A stretch of DNA of 50,611 bases from Bacteroidota bacterium. GTDB lineage: Bacteria > Bacteroidota > Bacteroidia > Chitinophagales > Chitinophagaceae. The notes under the pieces are model-generated. The model was not told the DNA's origin. It saw only the letters and a program-made list of their open reading frames with translations, and made no database searches. A program made the translations under genes and the position numbers. Below, piece after piece: positions 1 through 9,549 of this stretch (its first letter is position 1; each line of letters opens with the position of its first letter). The stretch is from assembly GCA_003175935.1 (NCBI GenBank), contig PSRI01000252.1, positions 1 to 50,611 of the forward strand, given 5' to 3'.

Positions 1-2
1 TA

Positions 3-548
3 GGTAAACTGAATTCCGCTTATAGTTTGAAAATTACTGCCAACGGTCAGGAATACACGTCAACAACCACAATACCCAATACTACCAGGAAAATTGATTC
101 TCTATGGTGGCAGCCTGCACCCAATAACCCGGATACTACTTTGGCTCAGGTGATTGTTGAAGCTACTGATCCTAAAGGGCTGGGCGATTATATCAGGTAT
201 TTTACAAAAAGAAACCGTGAACCCTTTTATGCCGGATATCAGTCAGTTTTTGATGATGGTGTAATCGACGGAACTACATATACTTTGCCAGTGGATCGGG
301 GTGTTGACAAGAATATACCCAGAAGCGATGATGATGTGTTTTTTAGCAAGGGCGATACTGTAACTTTAAAAGTTTGCAACATTGATAAGGCTACTTTTGA
401 TTTTTGGCGAACTTTCGAATTTACGTTCCAAAGTATCGGCAATCCATTTGCCAGTCCAACTACTGTCCTGAGTAATATTTCAAATGGCGCCCTGGGATAT
501 TTTGGCGGTTATGCTGCCCAGTTTCGAACCATTATTATTCCGAAATAG
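3..548 (+). CDS. DUF4249-family protein, 3' end only
   Basis: The reading frame is open to the left window edge (codons ...GKLNSAYSLKITANGQ), so only about the last 181 residues are present and the start lies outside the window. The C-terminal segment with NGALGYFGGYAAQF, the VEATDP strand and the F-F-GD-V pattern resemble the C-terminal half of DUF4249 proteins. These are Bacteroidota lipoproteins usually encoded directly after a TonB-dependent receptor. The biochemical role is unknown; an outer-membrane or periplasmic location is inferred from the family. The family call rests on remembered sequence pattern only. Confidence 0.6.
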   Translation, partial: GKLNSAYSLKITANGQEYTSTTTIPNTTRKIDSLWWQPAPNNPDTTLAQVIVEATDPKGLGDYIRYFTKRNREPFYAGYQSVFDDGVIDGTTYTLPVDRGVDKNIPRSDDDVFFSKGDTVTLKVCNIDKATFDFWRTFEFTFQSIGNPFASPTTVLSNISNGALGYFGGYAAQFRTIIIPK

Positions 549-606
549 CCAATTCACAAGAAATTCAGGTGTCTGAAAGCACCCTGTTTCAATGGTGTAT
601 TTCCGT

Positions 607-614
607 TAATTTTG
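607..614 (+). promoter_or_regulatory. possible Bacteroidota -7 box upstream of trxB
   Basis: TAATTTTG fits the Bacteroidota sigma-A -7 consensus TAnnTTTG and lies 54 bases before the trxB ATG. No convincing TTTG-type -33 element is seen at the expected spacing, so the call is weak. Confidence 0.3.
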
Positions 615-668
615 TAAAATTTTTCCACGACAACCAGGATAACAACAGACAGGTTGCAAATAATAGGT

Positions 669-1625
669 ATGGCTAATAATTCTATTGAAAAAGTACATTG
701 TTTGATTATCGGATCAGGTCCGGCAGGTTATACGGCAGCTTTATACGCAGCAAGGGCTAACCTGAAACCTGTATTGTATCAGGGCATTCAGCCGGGCGGA
801 CAACTTACCATAACTACTGAAGTTGAAAATTATCCGGGATACCCTGATGGTGTGCAGGGACCCGAGATGATGGTGCATTTTGAAAAGCAGGCAGCAAGAA
901 TGGGAGCAGATATCCGCTTCGGTTTAGCGACTAAAGTTGATTTTTCCCAACAACCACATAAGGTTTGGATCGATGAGGAAAAAGAAATTCATGCAGACGC
1001 TGTGATTATTGCCACAGGTGCATCGGCAAAATGGCTTGGCCTGGAAAGTGAACAGCGATTGAATGGTTTCGGAGTAAGTGCCTGCGCCGTCTGCGATGGA
1101 TTTTTCTTTAGAGGAAAAGAAGTTGCGATCGTTGGCGCTGGTGATACGGCTGCAGAAGAAGCATTATATCTTTCTAAATTATGCGCCAATGTGCACATGC
1201 TAATCAGAAAAGATCAAATGCGTGCATCCAAGGTTATGCAGGAAAGAGTACAGCGCACACCAAATATTAAAGTATACTGGAACACTGAAACTGAAGAAGT
1301 AATTGGGGAAACGAAAGTGGAAGCAGTTAAAATAAAAAATGTGAAAACTTCAGAAACACAAATCATTCCGGTAAGCGGCTTTTTTGTTGCCATCGGGCAT
1401 CAGCCTAACTCTGATATTTTCAAAGGCTGGTTGAATATGGACGATGCCGGTTATTTGAAAACAGTTGCAGGGACTTCAAGAACAAATATTGAAGGAGTTT
1501 TTGCTGCGGGCGACGTTCAGGACAAAATTTACAGGCAGGCAGTTACTGCGGCTGGAAGTGGATGTATGGCAGCGCTTGATGCAGAGCGATATCTCGCAGC
1601 TAAGGAATTGCACCAGATAAATTGA
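669..1625 (+). CDS. trxB: thioredoxin-disulfide reductase
   Basis: This FAD/NADPH enzyme reduces thioredoxin in the cytoplasm. The 318-residue product has the usual family length. It shows the N-terminal FAD fold GSGPAG (15-20), the redox pair CAVC (C139 and C142) followed by DG, the NADPH fold GAGDTA (156-161) and the C-terminal FAD motif GVFAAGDVQD. The ATG at 669 is chosen because an upstream TTG at 654 only adds five residues not typical of the family. folB follows 27 bases downstream in the same direction. Confidence 0.95.
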   Translation: MANNSIEKVHCLIIGSGPAGYTAALYAARANLKPVLYQGIQPGGQLTITTEVENYPGYPDGVQGPEMMVHFEKQAARMGADIRFGLATKVDFSQQPHKVWIDEEKEIHADAVIIATGASAKWLGLESEQRLNGFGVSACAVCDGFFFRGKEVAIVGAGDTAAEEALYLSKLCANVHMLIRKDQMRASKVMQERVQRTPNIKVYWNTETEEVIGETKVEAVKIKNVKTSETQIIPVSGFFVAIGHQPNSDIFKGWLNMDDAGYLKTVAGTSRTNIEGVFAAGDVQDKIYRQAVTAAGSGCMAALDAERYLAAKELHQIN

Positions 1626-1652
1626 TATTTCTGCAAACAACTATAAATCCTA

Positions 1653-2012
1653 ATGGTAACTATTTCACTCCATCACTTAAAATTTCACGGATTTCATGGT
1701 TGTTATGAACAGGAGAAAATAACCGGCAATGAATTTGAAGTGAACCTGGATGTATCCTTCAACGAGTCTATTTCCATTATTACTAGTCTGCACGAGTCCA
1801 TAAACTATGTGACGTTGTATCACCTGGTAAAAAAGAAGATGAAAGAAACGACACCGCTGCTGGAAACTATTGCCATGGAACTTGCTGATGAAATTAAAAG
1901 GCATTTTCCACAGGTTTTGGAAGTTGATGTTGCGGTTAAAAAAATAAATCCTCCGATAATAAGTTTTCAGGGGAGTACCAGTGTAAGATTTCGCAAACAT
2001 TACCAAACATGA
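1653..2012 (+). CDS. folB: dihydroneopterin aldolase
   Basis: FolB converts 7,8-dihydroneopterin to 6-hydroxymethyl-dihydropterin and glycolaldehyde in folate synthesis. The 119 residues match the normal length. Visible marks are the substrate loop FHGFHGCYEQE, the NYVTLYHLVKK segment and the C-terminal KKINPPI with the conserved lysine. Its TGA overlaps the ATG of the next gene (ATGA), so the two are probably translationally coupled. A 5-formyl-THF cyclo-ligase lies 8.7 kb downstream, but the two are not in one operon. Confidence 0.92.
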   Translation: MVTISLHHLKFHGFHGCYEQEKITGNEFEVNLDVSFNESISIITSLHESINYVTLYHLVKKKMKETTPLLETIAMELADEIKRHFPQVLEVDVAVKKINPPIISFQGSTSVRFRKHYQT

Positions 2013-2761
2013 AACATTTGCTCATTCTATTATTTGTTCTTGGTTCTTTAAATCCTGCAAGATCGCAGGATGTAAATGCACTTCTCCAGGAAGCAAAAAA
2101 ATTTGAGATTGCCCTTGATGAAAATGCTGCATTCAATAAATACAAAGAAATATTGAACATTCAGCCAACCGATGTGTATGCGCTTACCCGTTGCAGTGAG
2201 TTAGCAGGAAGTATCGGCGGAAGGGAGCCGGATAAAAACAAGAAGGCTGAAATTTATGAAGCATCTAAAACTTATGCGGAAACTGCTCTGCAGGTAAGTG
2301 CAGGAGATGCGGGTGCCAATGCAGCAAGAGCCATTATTGCTGACCGCCTTTCAGAAATACATAGCGGAAAAGAAAGAATGGAGAACCTTCGGGATGTAAA
2401 AAAGTATGCGGACCTTTCAATCAATACAGACCTGCGATATGCAAAAGGGCTCTATATCCTGGGTAAATGGAACCTTGTAGTAAGTACCATGAGCTCTATT
2501 GACCGTACCGCAGCCAAAGTAATTTTTGGTGGAATGCCGGATGCTTCCTTAGACAAGGCAATTTTATTAATGGAAAAGGCCAGAAGCATTGATCAATTTT
2601 TAGTAGTAAACTACCTGGAACTGGCAAAAGCATATGTGAAAAATCATCAATCCGATAAAGCTATTGATGTACTTAATAAAATGATTAAACTACCAAACCG
2701 TACTCAGGACGATCCTGCGCTAAAGGCTGAAGGGAAAAAAATGGTAGCAGAGCTGCAGTAA
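2009..2761 (+). CDS. secreted TPR-like helical-repeat protein
   Basis: The 250-residue product starts with a signal peptide (MKHLLILLFVLGSLNPARSQ). The mature part looks wholly alpha-helical with TPR-like units: FEIALDENAAFNKYKEILNIQPTDVYALTRCSEL near 32-66, a middle unit around AKGLYILGKW, and VVNYLELAKAYVKN near 206-219. It resembles the bacterial relatives of the regulator-of-microtubule-dynamics TPR family, but no catalytic residues are visible. It starts inside the folB stop codon. Export to the periplasm is inferred; the function is unknown. Confidence 0.7.
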   Translation: MKHLLILLFVLGSLNPARSQDVNALLQEAKKFEIALDENAAFNKYKEILNIQPTDVYALTRCSELAGSIGGREPDKNKKAEIYEASKTYAETALQVSAGDAGANAARAIIADRLSEIHSGKERMENLRDVKKYADLSINTDLRYAKGLYILGKWNLVVSTMSSIDRTAAKVIFGGMPDASLDKAILLMEKARSIDQFLVVNYLELAKAYVKNHQSDKAIDVLNKMIKLPNRTQDDPALKAEGKKMVAELQ

Positions 2762-2837
2762 TTGACCACTCATAATTTTTGATAGGCAGCTTTGGTGATT
2801 TTATATATTTTCAAACCTCAAAATCAAATTGCATAAA

Positions 2838-4811
2838 ATGAAAAAACTCCTACTGGCGACCGGTATTTGGCTATTGTGTGTTGCAGTTGCGACAGCTCAA
2901 CCGGTTGATCTGCCCAAATCCAACTATGATTACCATGATTTATTTTCTCCTTTATTCTATACCTATAACGGAAATGAATATCGGAACGCAGCAGGTGAAC
3001 CTGGTGTTCAATACTGGCAAAACAAAGCTGATTATAAAATCGATGCAAAATTTGATGATACCAAAAGCGAAATCAGCGCAACAGTTTTGCTGAACTATAA
3101 AAACAATAGTCCGCAAAACCTTTCTTATATCTGGATGCAGCTGGACCAAAATCTTTTCAATTCAAATTCCAGGGGTCAGGCAAAAATGCCTGCAGTTGGA
3201 GGCAGCAGATATGGAAGTTCCAAAAGCACCTTCGAAGGTGGATATAAAATCAAATCTGTAAAATTACTTACTGCCCAGGGACAGGAATCTGATGCAGATT
3301 TTATAATCGATGATTCCAGGATGCAAATTCGCTTATCCAACCCCGTTAGTGCGAAAGGCGGAGAACTCAAAGTAAAAATTGATTATTCTTTCGTGATTCC
3401 GGAACATGGGGCCGACAGGACAGGAATTCTATCCACTAAAAATGGTAATGTGTTTGCAGTTGCCCAATGGTATCCTCGTATGTGCGTTTATGATGACATC
3501 AGGGGATGGAACACAGATCCTTATTTGGGTGCAAGCGAATTTTACCTGGAGTATGGAGATTTCGATGTAAGTATCACAGCACCTTCCTCGATGATCGTTG
3601 TTGCGTCAGGTGAACTCCTGAATCCGCAGGATGTACTTACTGCAAAGCAACTGGATCGTTATAATCAGGCAAAGCAAAGCGACAAAACAGTTATCATCAG
3701 AAGTAATACTGAAGTTACTGATGCATCCAGCAGGCCATCAAAACCAACTTTAACCTGGAAATATAAGATTACAAGTTCCCGCGATTTTTCATGGGCAGCA
3801 TCAAAATCATTTATTTGGGATGCAGCAAGAATGAATTTTCCCAGTGGAAAAAAAGGACTGGCCATGTCTGTTTATCCTGTAGAGTCAGATGGTCCGAATG
3901 CATGGGGAAGAGCTACGGAGTATACCAAATACAGTATTGAGAACTATTCCAAAAGATGGTTTGAATTTCCTTATCCCTGTGCTGTAAATGTTGCCAGCAA
4001 TGTAAATGGAATGGAATATCCCGGGATTGTTTTTTGTGGATCTTATGCAAAGGGAGGTGGACTCTGGGGCGTGACAGACCATGAATTCGGTCACACCTGG
4101 TTCCCCATGATCGTTGGTAGTAATGAACGCAGGTATGGTTGGATGGACGAAGGATTCAACACTTTTATTAATAGTATTGCATCTAACGATTTCAATAATG
4201 GAGAATATAAAGAGCGCAAAATCGATGGATTCAATGCGGCCCGGGGTTTCTTTGGACCAAACTCTGAAGCTATTTATAACACACCTGATGCGATGAAAGA
4301 GGGAAATATTGGTACAGACCTTTACTTCAAACCCGGTTATGCGTTGACGATATTAAGAGAACAAATTCTTGGAGTGAACCGCTTCGACTATGCGTTCAAG
4401 AAATATATCCGCGACTGGGCATTTAAGCATCCTACTCCATGGGATTTTTTCCGCAGTATGGAAAATTCAGCAGGAGAGGACCTAGCATGGTTCTGGCGTG
4501 GTATGATACTCAAGAATTACAAACTGGATCAGGCAGTCTCTAAAGTGGAATACCCGAATGGTGATCCAAAGCAGGGAGCAATAATCACCATAGAAAATAT
4601 GGAACAATTGGCCATGCCTGTCGTCATTGAATACACAACAAAGAGTGGAAAAACAGCGAGAAAAACTTTGCCTGTAGAAATCTGGCAAAATAACACGAGC
4701 TGGAAAGTTGGTGTACCTACTGATGAGGAACTTACTCATGTTGTGATTGATCCAGATAGAATTTTTCCCGATATTAATCCCGGAAATAACGAGTGGAAAT
4801 CACCTAATTAA
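2838..4811 (+). CDS. secreted M1-family zinc metallopeptidase
   Basis: The 657-residue protein has a signal peptide ([21 protein letters not shown]). It carries the gluzincin zinc site HEFGH at 415-419 with the third ligand E438 in WMDEGF, which gives the HEXXH-18-E spacing of aminopeptidase-N relatives. The GAMEN-like exopeptidase strand appears as NGMEYP (391-395). The N-terminal beta region (about 60-320) fits the M1 N-domain. It is probably a periplasmic or surface aminopeptidase; the substrate is unknown. The ATG at 2838 is preferred over a TTG three codons upstream. Confidence 0.88.
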   Translation: MKKLLLATGIWLLCVAVATAQPVDLPKSNYDYHDLFSPLFYTYNGNEYRNAAGEPGVQYWQNKADYKIDAKFDDTKSEISATVLLNYKNNSPQNLSYIWMQLDQNLFNSNSRGQAKMPAVGGSRYGSSKSTFEGGYKIKSVKLLTAQGQESDADFIIDDSRMQIRLSNPVSAKGGELKVKIDYSFVIPEHGADRTGILSTKNGNVFAVAQWYPRMCVYDDIRGWNTDPYLGASEFYLEYGDFDVSITAPSSMIVVASGELLNPQDVLTAKQLDRYNQAKQSDKTVIIRSNTEVTDASSRPSKPTLTWKYKITSSRDFSWAASKSFIWDAARMNFPSGKKGLAMSVYPVESDGPNAWGRATEYTKYSIENYSKRWFEFPYPCAVNVASNVNGMEYPGIVFCGSYAKGGGLWGVTDHEFGHTWFPMIVGSNERRYGWMDEGFNTFINSIASNDFNNGEYKERKIDGFNAARGFFGPNSEAIYNTPDAMKEGNIGTDLYFKPGYALTILREQILGVNRFDYAFKKYIRDWAFKHPTPWDFFRSMENSAGEDLAWFWRGMILKNYKLDQAVSKVEYPNGDPKQGAIITIENMEQLAMPVVIEYTTKSGKTARKTLPVEIWQNNTSWKVGVPTDEELTHVVIDPDRIFPDINPGNNEWKSPN

Positions 4812-4837
4812 TTACCGGATTTTCTTCTCATTTTTAA

Positions 4838-4872
4838 GCCCTTTTTTATTGGAGAACCCAACAAAAAAGGGC
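4838..4872 (+). terminator. possible terminator after the M1 peptidase
   Basis: GCCCTTTTTT (4838-4847) and AAAAAAGGGC (4863-4872) form a perfect 10-bp stem with a 15-base loop, 27 bases after the stop codon. There is only a short T run after it, so it may be a weak or bidirectional terminator. Confidence 0.4.
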
Positions 4873-4952
4873 AATTTTACGTAAGCAACCTGAACGACTA
4901 ACTGCGGATCAGATCTTGGTGGGAAATCAAAGGTTGCATTTTGTGTTTTTAT

Positions 4953-7085
4953 ATGTATCCTAAAAAAATAGTAGCCCTTTGTTGTCTAATTATAACCCTT
5001 CTTACTGCCCGTGCCCAACAGGGAAATATTTGGTATTTTGGAAAAGTTGCAGGTCTGAAATTTGGATACACCGGTCCCCAGGCACTTACCGATGGAGTTA
5101 TGTCTTCGACAGAAGGCACTGCAGTAATGTGCGATGAAAATGGAAATCTTCTTTTTTATACTGATGGAGTAACAGTTTGGAATCGTAACCACAAACCGAT
5201 GCCAAACGGAACAGGTTTAAAGGGTAATACATCATCTTTCCAATCCTGCTTAATTGTACCCAAACCGGGAGATCCTGATATATATTTTGTATTTACTACT
5301 GATGCCATGGAAAACAATGGCGCATCTGGTTACAACTATTCTGAAATAGATATGACTCTTGATGGTGGGATGGGCGATATCACCACTATTAAAAATATTT
5401 TCCTGAATGGACCTTCATCAGAAAGAATTGCAGGAGTAATTGCTGCTAATTATATTGATTACTGGGTAGTCACTAACGATTGGAACAGTAATGTTTTTCG
5501 CGCATATAAAGTGACTTGTGCAGGTGTAGATCCAAATCCAACAATTTCTACTGTTGGAATCCCAATGAATGCAAGCACTTTTTCCAATATCGGTGCGATG
5601 AAAATTAGTCCGGATGGACAGTGGCTTGTGCAAACTAATTATAATGGAAGCAAAACTCCGGTTCCGGTGAATGAAATAGCTCAGTTATTTCGGTTCGACA
5701 ATACTTCTGGAAATATCTACGCACCAACAACCATTTCACTCATAAATGATGGATATTATTTGGGCTGCGAATTCTCGCCTGATTCGAGATACTTATATCT
5801 CACTAACAGGAGTACCAGGACACTCCATCAATATGATTTGAGTTCAGGAGTACCCGCTACCATTTTGTCAACTAAATCAGTGGTTCCAATTGTAATTGGA
5901 AGTATTGCTCAATTGCAACTCGCTCCTGATGGAAAAATTTACATGGCGAATGGAACGGACAAATTGCATGTAATCAATTCTCCGAATAATGCAGCCCCGG
6001 CCTGTGGTCTTCAGGAAAATGCAGCGGACCTCAAAGGACGAACAAGTGTTTTGGGATTGCCTTCCGTTGTACCAAACCTCTATGCAAACAAGGCCATTGA
6101 TTTTACTTATACGATCTTAGATAGTTGTATGGGAACCGTGCAATTTAACGGTGTGGACCATGTGCTGAACTCTACTGTCTATTGGGATTTTGGCGATGGG
6201 ACCAGTTCAACCCTAATAAATCCTGTACACACTTTTAAAAATCCCAACAAGATTCAATACGTGAAAATTTACGCATTGATAAACCCCGTGTGTGGTGCAA
6301 ATGTATCGGGGCAATTCCTGGTACCCGGTGGCGCCTTCCTAAAAGGTGGATTTAGTTACACTTCTGATTGTTCAACCCGAAATGTAACCATCAAAGATTC
6401 GTCCAGCACAAATTTGAGCAGCATTTCGTATAAATATGATTTTGGGGATGGAACCACATCTACTGTCAAAGAACCCGTACATACATACCTCAACACGGGT
6501 ACTTATACAATCACTCAAATTGTTTCGGCATTATCAGGATGTGGATCAGATACAGTTACCAGGACCGTAATATTTTCACCAATCAAAGTAAATGCAGGAC
6601 CTGATATAGATGTTTTGGCTGGAAGCACAACAAATTTGACGGCAACCGGGGCTTCACAATTTCAATGGGCACCTACAACTTATTTAAGTAATCCAAATAT
6701 TGCAAATCCCACCGTAACTCCCCTTGATGATATTACTTATGTAGTGCGTGGAACAGATGCAAATGGTTGTTCAGGAACGGATACTATGAGTGTAAAAGTT
6801 ACAAAAGCAACTTTGGTGGAAGTTCCAAGCGCATTTACACCCAATGGAGATGGACTGAATGATGTACTACGTCCGCTGGTTTATGGCATACCTCAACTTG
6901 ATTATTTTGTTGTCTACAACAGATGGGGACAAAAAGTATTTGAAACAAAAACATTAGGTGAAGGATGGGATGGCACCTTAAATGGAAGACAGTTAGCCAC
7001 CGATGTGTTTATATGGACATTAAGTGTTCACGATATGCTCGGGAAACAAATTGTGAAACGGGGAACTTCTACTTTGATCAGGTAA
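4953..7085 (+). CDS. PKD-domain surface protein with T9SS type B C-terminal domain
   Basis: The 710-residue protein has a signal peptide ending near ARAQ. It then has a propeller-like region (about 25-390: WYFG.VAGLKF, LLFYTDGVTVWN, a string of SPDG/SPDS repeats), two PKD domains marked by WDFGDGTSS (about 411) and YDFGDGTTS (about 496), and a C-terminal module starting PSAFTPNGDGLNDV (about 625-710) with VYNRWGQKVFE and GWDGTLNGR. That last module is the gliding-motility-associated, type B sorting domain used by the type IX secretion system. Export to the cell surface is therefore expected. The ligand is unknown. The ATG at 4953 gives the cleanest signal peptide. Confidence 0.88.
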   Translation: MYPKKIVALCCLIITLLTARAQQGNIWYFGKVAGLKFGYTGPQALTDGVMSSTEGTAVMCDENGNLLFYTDGVTVWNRNHKPMPNGTGLKGNTSSFQSCLIVPKPGDPDIYFVFTTDAMENNGASGYNYSEIDMTLDGGMGDITTIKNIFLNGPSSERIAGVIAANYIDYWVVTNDWNSNVFRAYKVTCAGVDPNPTISTVGIPMNASTFSNIGAMKISPDGQWLVQTNYNGSKTPVPVNEIAQLFRFDNTSGNIYAPTTISLINDGYYLGCEFSPDSRYLYLTNRSTRTLHQYDLSSGVPATILSTKSVVPIVIGSIAQLQLAPDGKIYMANGTDKLHVINSPNNAAPACGLQENAADLKGRTSVLGLPSVVPNLYANKAIDFTYTILDSCMGTVQFNGVDHVLNSTVYWDFGDGTSSTLINPVHTFKNPNKIQYVKIYALINPVCGANVSGQFLVPGGAFLKGGFSYTSDCSTRNVTIKDSSSTNLSSISYKYDFGDGTTSTVKEPVHTYLNTGTYTITQIVSALSGCGSDTVTRTVIFSPIKVNAGPDIDVLAGSTTNLTATGASQFQWAPTTYLSNPNIANPTVTPLDDITYVVRGTDANGCSGTDTMSVKVTKATLVEVPSAFTPNGDGLNDVLRPLVYGIPQLDYFVVYNRWGQKVFETKTLGEGWDGTLNGRQLATDVFIWTLSVHDMLGKQIVKRGTSTLIR

Positions 7086-7116
7086 TACATGGCTAACGGA
7101 GTGGTGTAGTCGAAAT

Positions 7117-8475
7117 TTAAATTTTCTTGCTTTTCCATTTACCACTTCTTATATAAAGGAAAGAGCATGTAAACATAGTACTCCAGTAGATCCATTCAGC
7201 AGCCCAACCCCAGGTAATTGGAAGTCGCATTTTTTCCAATATTACATATGCATAAACGCTATAGAGCAGTATTGATGCGAATTCTATTCCGAGATTTATT
7301 ATTGTATTTGCAGTTCCTGTCACTGCATTGAGCCAAACGACGGCAAAAGACATTATGATAAGCGCTGTTGAAACAACTCTTAACACCGGGATAGCAGCCT
7401 CTACGAATTCTGGTCCCTGTCCATATATCGAAAGAACAAAGTTTGGAAATAAATTCAGGATGATACAAATCAGTAATGATATTCCGGTACTAAGGTGAAC
7501 TATCATATTTATCAATGTGATTACACGCTCTTTCAAACCCTGACCGATAATATTACTCACCATTGTATTGCTGGTTGCACCGAAGGCCCAGGTGAAGACT
7601 CCGAAAAAGCCAAAAATATTCCGCATAGTATTGCTGATAGCGAGATCTCTTTGTCCATGGTGCTCTATCAATACATAAAAAAATTCCCAACTCATGATAC
7701 TGATAGCATGTTGGGCAATTAATGGTGAAGATTGAACTAATATTAACCTTGAAACTTCTTTATTAAAACCAAAATGCCTGTAGAGTGCAAAAGTTTTATG
7801 AAAACCTTTCCAGTGTATAACTGCAAATACAACAAACATTCCCAGGAACTCTGCTATGATGGATGCAATGGCTGCCCCATTAAATCCTAATTCGGGAAAG
7901 CCAAATTTGCCATAAATAAATGCGTAATCGAAAAATATATTTGATACTGTCTCTGCAATTGTCCCTGCAATGAGATATCTGCTTTGGTTAGTCCCGACTA
8001 ATAAAGCATTTCTCATCTGGTACATGTACAAAAAAGGCAGACCCCATATTCGGATCTTTAAAAAGCGGATGCACATTTCTGCAACTTCTGCACTTCGTAA
8101 AGTGTGCCTCAGTATTTGAGGCATTAAAAAATACACAATGAATATTCCGATGCCTGCAATGAACAAAGCAATTCTAATTCCCTGCGCAAAAATTTTTCCT
8201 ATTTCCTCAATCCGACCTTCACCGGCACGCCTGGCAATGAGCGCTTGCAAACCATTGTTGAGTCCGAACCCAATTCCGGCAAATACGAGATAAAAAACTC
8301 CGGTTATGCCAGCTGCTCCCAATTGCATTTCTCCCAGTCGTCCGAGGAAAATATTGTTGGTAATAAAATTGATTTGTGGAACAAGAATAGCAGCAGAAAT
8401 AGGAAGCGCGATTTTCAAAATCTGCCTGTAAGATATTTGTACTCTTAAATCAATATTTGCAACTGAACCTGCCAT
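7117..8475 (-). CDS. MATE-family multidrug/Na+ antiporter
   Basis: The 452-residue product is almost entirely hydrophobic with about 12 membrane segments in two similar halves. The N-terminal QINFITNNIFLGRLGEMQLGAAG and the segment NNGLQALIARRAGEG are typical of MatE domains of the DinF/NorM type. It probably exports cationic or toxic compounds in exchange for Na+ or H+. It is a stand-alone gene convergent with the PKD protein, with only 31 bases between their ends. The substrate cannot be told from sequence. Confidence 0.88.
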   Translation of the reverse strand: MAGSVANIDLRVQISYRQILKIALPISAAILVPQINFITNNIFLGRLGEMQLGAAGITGVFYLVFAGIGFGLNNGLQALIARRAGEGRIEEIGKIFAQGIRIALFIAGIGIFIVYFLMPQILRHTLRSAEVAEMCIRFLKIRIWGLPFLYMYQMRNALLVGTNQSRYLIAGTIAETVSNIFFDYAFIYGKFGFPELGFNGAAIASIIAEFLGMFVVFAVIHWKGFHKTFALYRHFGFNKEVSRLILVQSSPLIAQHAISIMSWEFFYVLIEHHGQRDLAISNTMRNIFGFFGVFTWAFGATSNTMVSNIIGQGLKERVITLINMIVHLSTGISLLICIILNLFPNFVLSIYGQGPEFVEAAIPVLRVVSTALIIMSFAVVWLNAVTGTANTIINLGIEFASILLYSVYAYVILEKMRLPITWGWAAEWIYWSTMFTCSFLYIRSGKWKSKKI

Positions 8476-8560
8476 AAACGAGGTGCAAACTTACATATTA
8501 GAATTTTAACTGAGAGATTTCGCGACATTCCATTCATAACTATAAATTAATGACCAATAA

Positions 8561-8644
8561 GTCTTCACGCCAAGCCGCAAAGGCCTTCGGCCGCAAGTCG
8601 CATTATCTCTTGTCTAGGTACTAAGTACTTGGTACTAGGTACTT
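8561..8644. repeat. dispersed intergenic repeat cluster (copy 1)
   Basis: Positions 8561-8600 contain, on the minus strand, the words CTTTGCGGCTTGGCGTGAAGAC. They are followed at 8607-8644 by a run built from GGTACTA/AAGTACTT units. The TTTGCG part recurs near 19.1, 40.7 and 50.35 kb, and TCTTGTCTAGGTACTA recurs at about 19.06 kb. The 231-base gap between the MATE and DUF3822 genes holds little else. Confidence 0.7.
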
Positions 8645-8706
8645 CTTGGTAAATACTTTTCAAAGAATTGGCTAATATTGCAGGGTAAAACTCCAAATTA
8701 TCTAGC

Positions 8707-9549
8707 TTGAATCCAGCATTCCAGATACATGTAACCGGTCTGAATTTGATTGACACCATGCAGTGTCATCTTTATTTGAATATAGCACATGACCATCTTT
8801 CATTTGTTATTCTCGAAAATATCAATAAGGAATTTGTGGCCCTTGAATATTTTAATATTGACAAAGAAGATAGTTTTACTCAGATGAGAGACATCATGTA
8901 TGGAAACGAAATGCTTAGGAAATCGTATCGTAAAGTTTGCATCATTTATAATTTCCCCGAAAGTATTCTGGTACCGGAAGCTTTGTATGATGGCGAAATG
9001 AATAACGCGTCCCTTGACCTTATTTATGGTGACCTGAGGTCTGGTGATAGTCTTTCTGAACCTGTAGGTGAATGGAAATTATTTAACACCTACCGGGTTC
9101 CATCAGCGTTACATCAATTAATGAACCAGCATTTTCCACATGGAAATTACTGGCATTCCTATTCCGTTTTGCTTAAAACAAAAAATCATAATGGCGCAGA
9201 AGAATCTGAAGATTTTGCTGATCTCATATTCTATCCGAACAAAATGATTATTGCTCTTTTTGTAGGAGGAAATCTCAAATTAATGCAAAGCTTCGATTAT
9301 GAAACTGCAGAAGATGTTTCTTATCATCTTCTCAATATTTGTCGCCAGTTTAATTTGGATTGCGAAATAATCAAATTGAAACTGAAGGGTCTTATTGATG
9401 AACAATCTTCGGTATTTACGGAGCTTCTGAAATATTTTCTGCATATTGAATTATCAGACAGGCCGGCAAATTTTAAATACGACCCGGCTTTTGAAGAATA
9501 CCCCAGGCATTTTTTTACACCTTTATTTGAAATGGCCCAATGCGTATAA
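8707..9549 (+). CDS. DUF3822-family protein
   Basis: The 280-residue product has the pattern of DUF3822, a Bacteroidota family usually encoded just before rsmD, as here, where it overlaps rsmD by 10 bases. Visible strands such as HLYLNIAHDHLSFVILE and IALFVGGNLKLMQSFDY suggest an actin/ASKHA-like ATPase fold. That is a family-level inference, and no catalytic residues are assigned. The start is uncertain: a TTG at 8707 keeps the usual N-terminal length, while the first ATG (8758) would remove 17 residues. The function is unknown. Confidence 0.7.
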   Translation: MNPAFQIHVTGLNLIDTMQCHLYLNIAHDHLSFVILENINKEFVALEYFNIDKEDSFTQMRDIMYGNEMLRKSYRKVCIIYNFPESILVPEALYDGEMNNASLDLIYGDLRSGDSLSEPVGEWKLFNTYRVPSALHQLMNQHFPHGNYWHSYSVLLKTKNHNGAEESEDFADLIFYPNKMIIALFVGGNLKLMQSFDYETAEDVSYHLLNICRQFNLDCEIIKLKLKGLIDEQSSVFTELLKYFLHIELSDRPANFKYDPAFEEYPRHFFTPLFEMAQCV

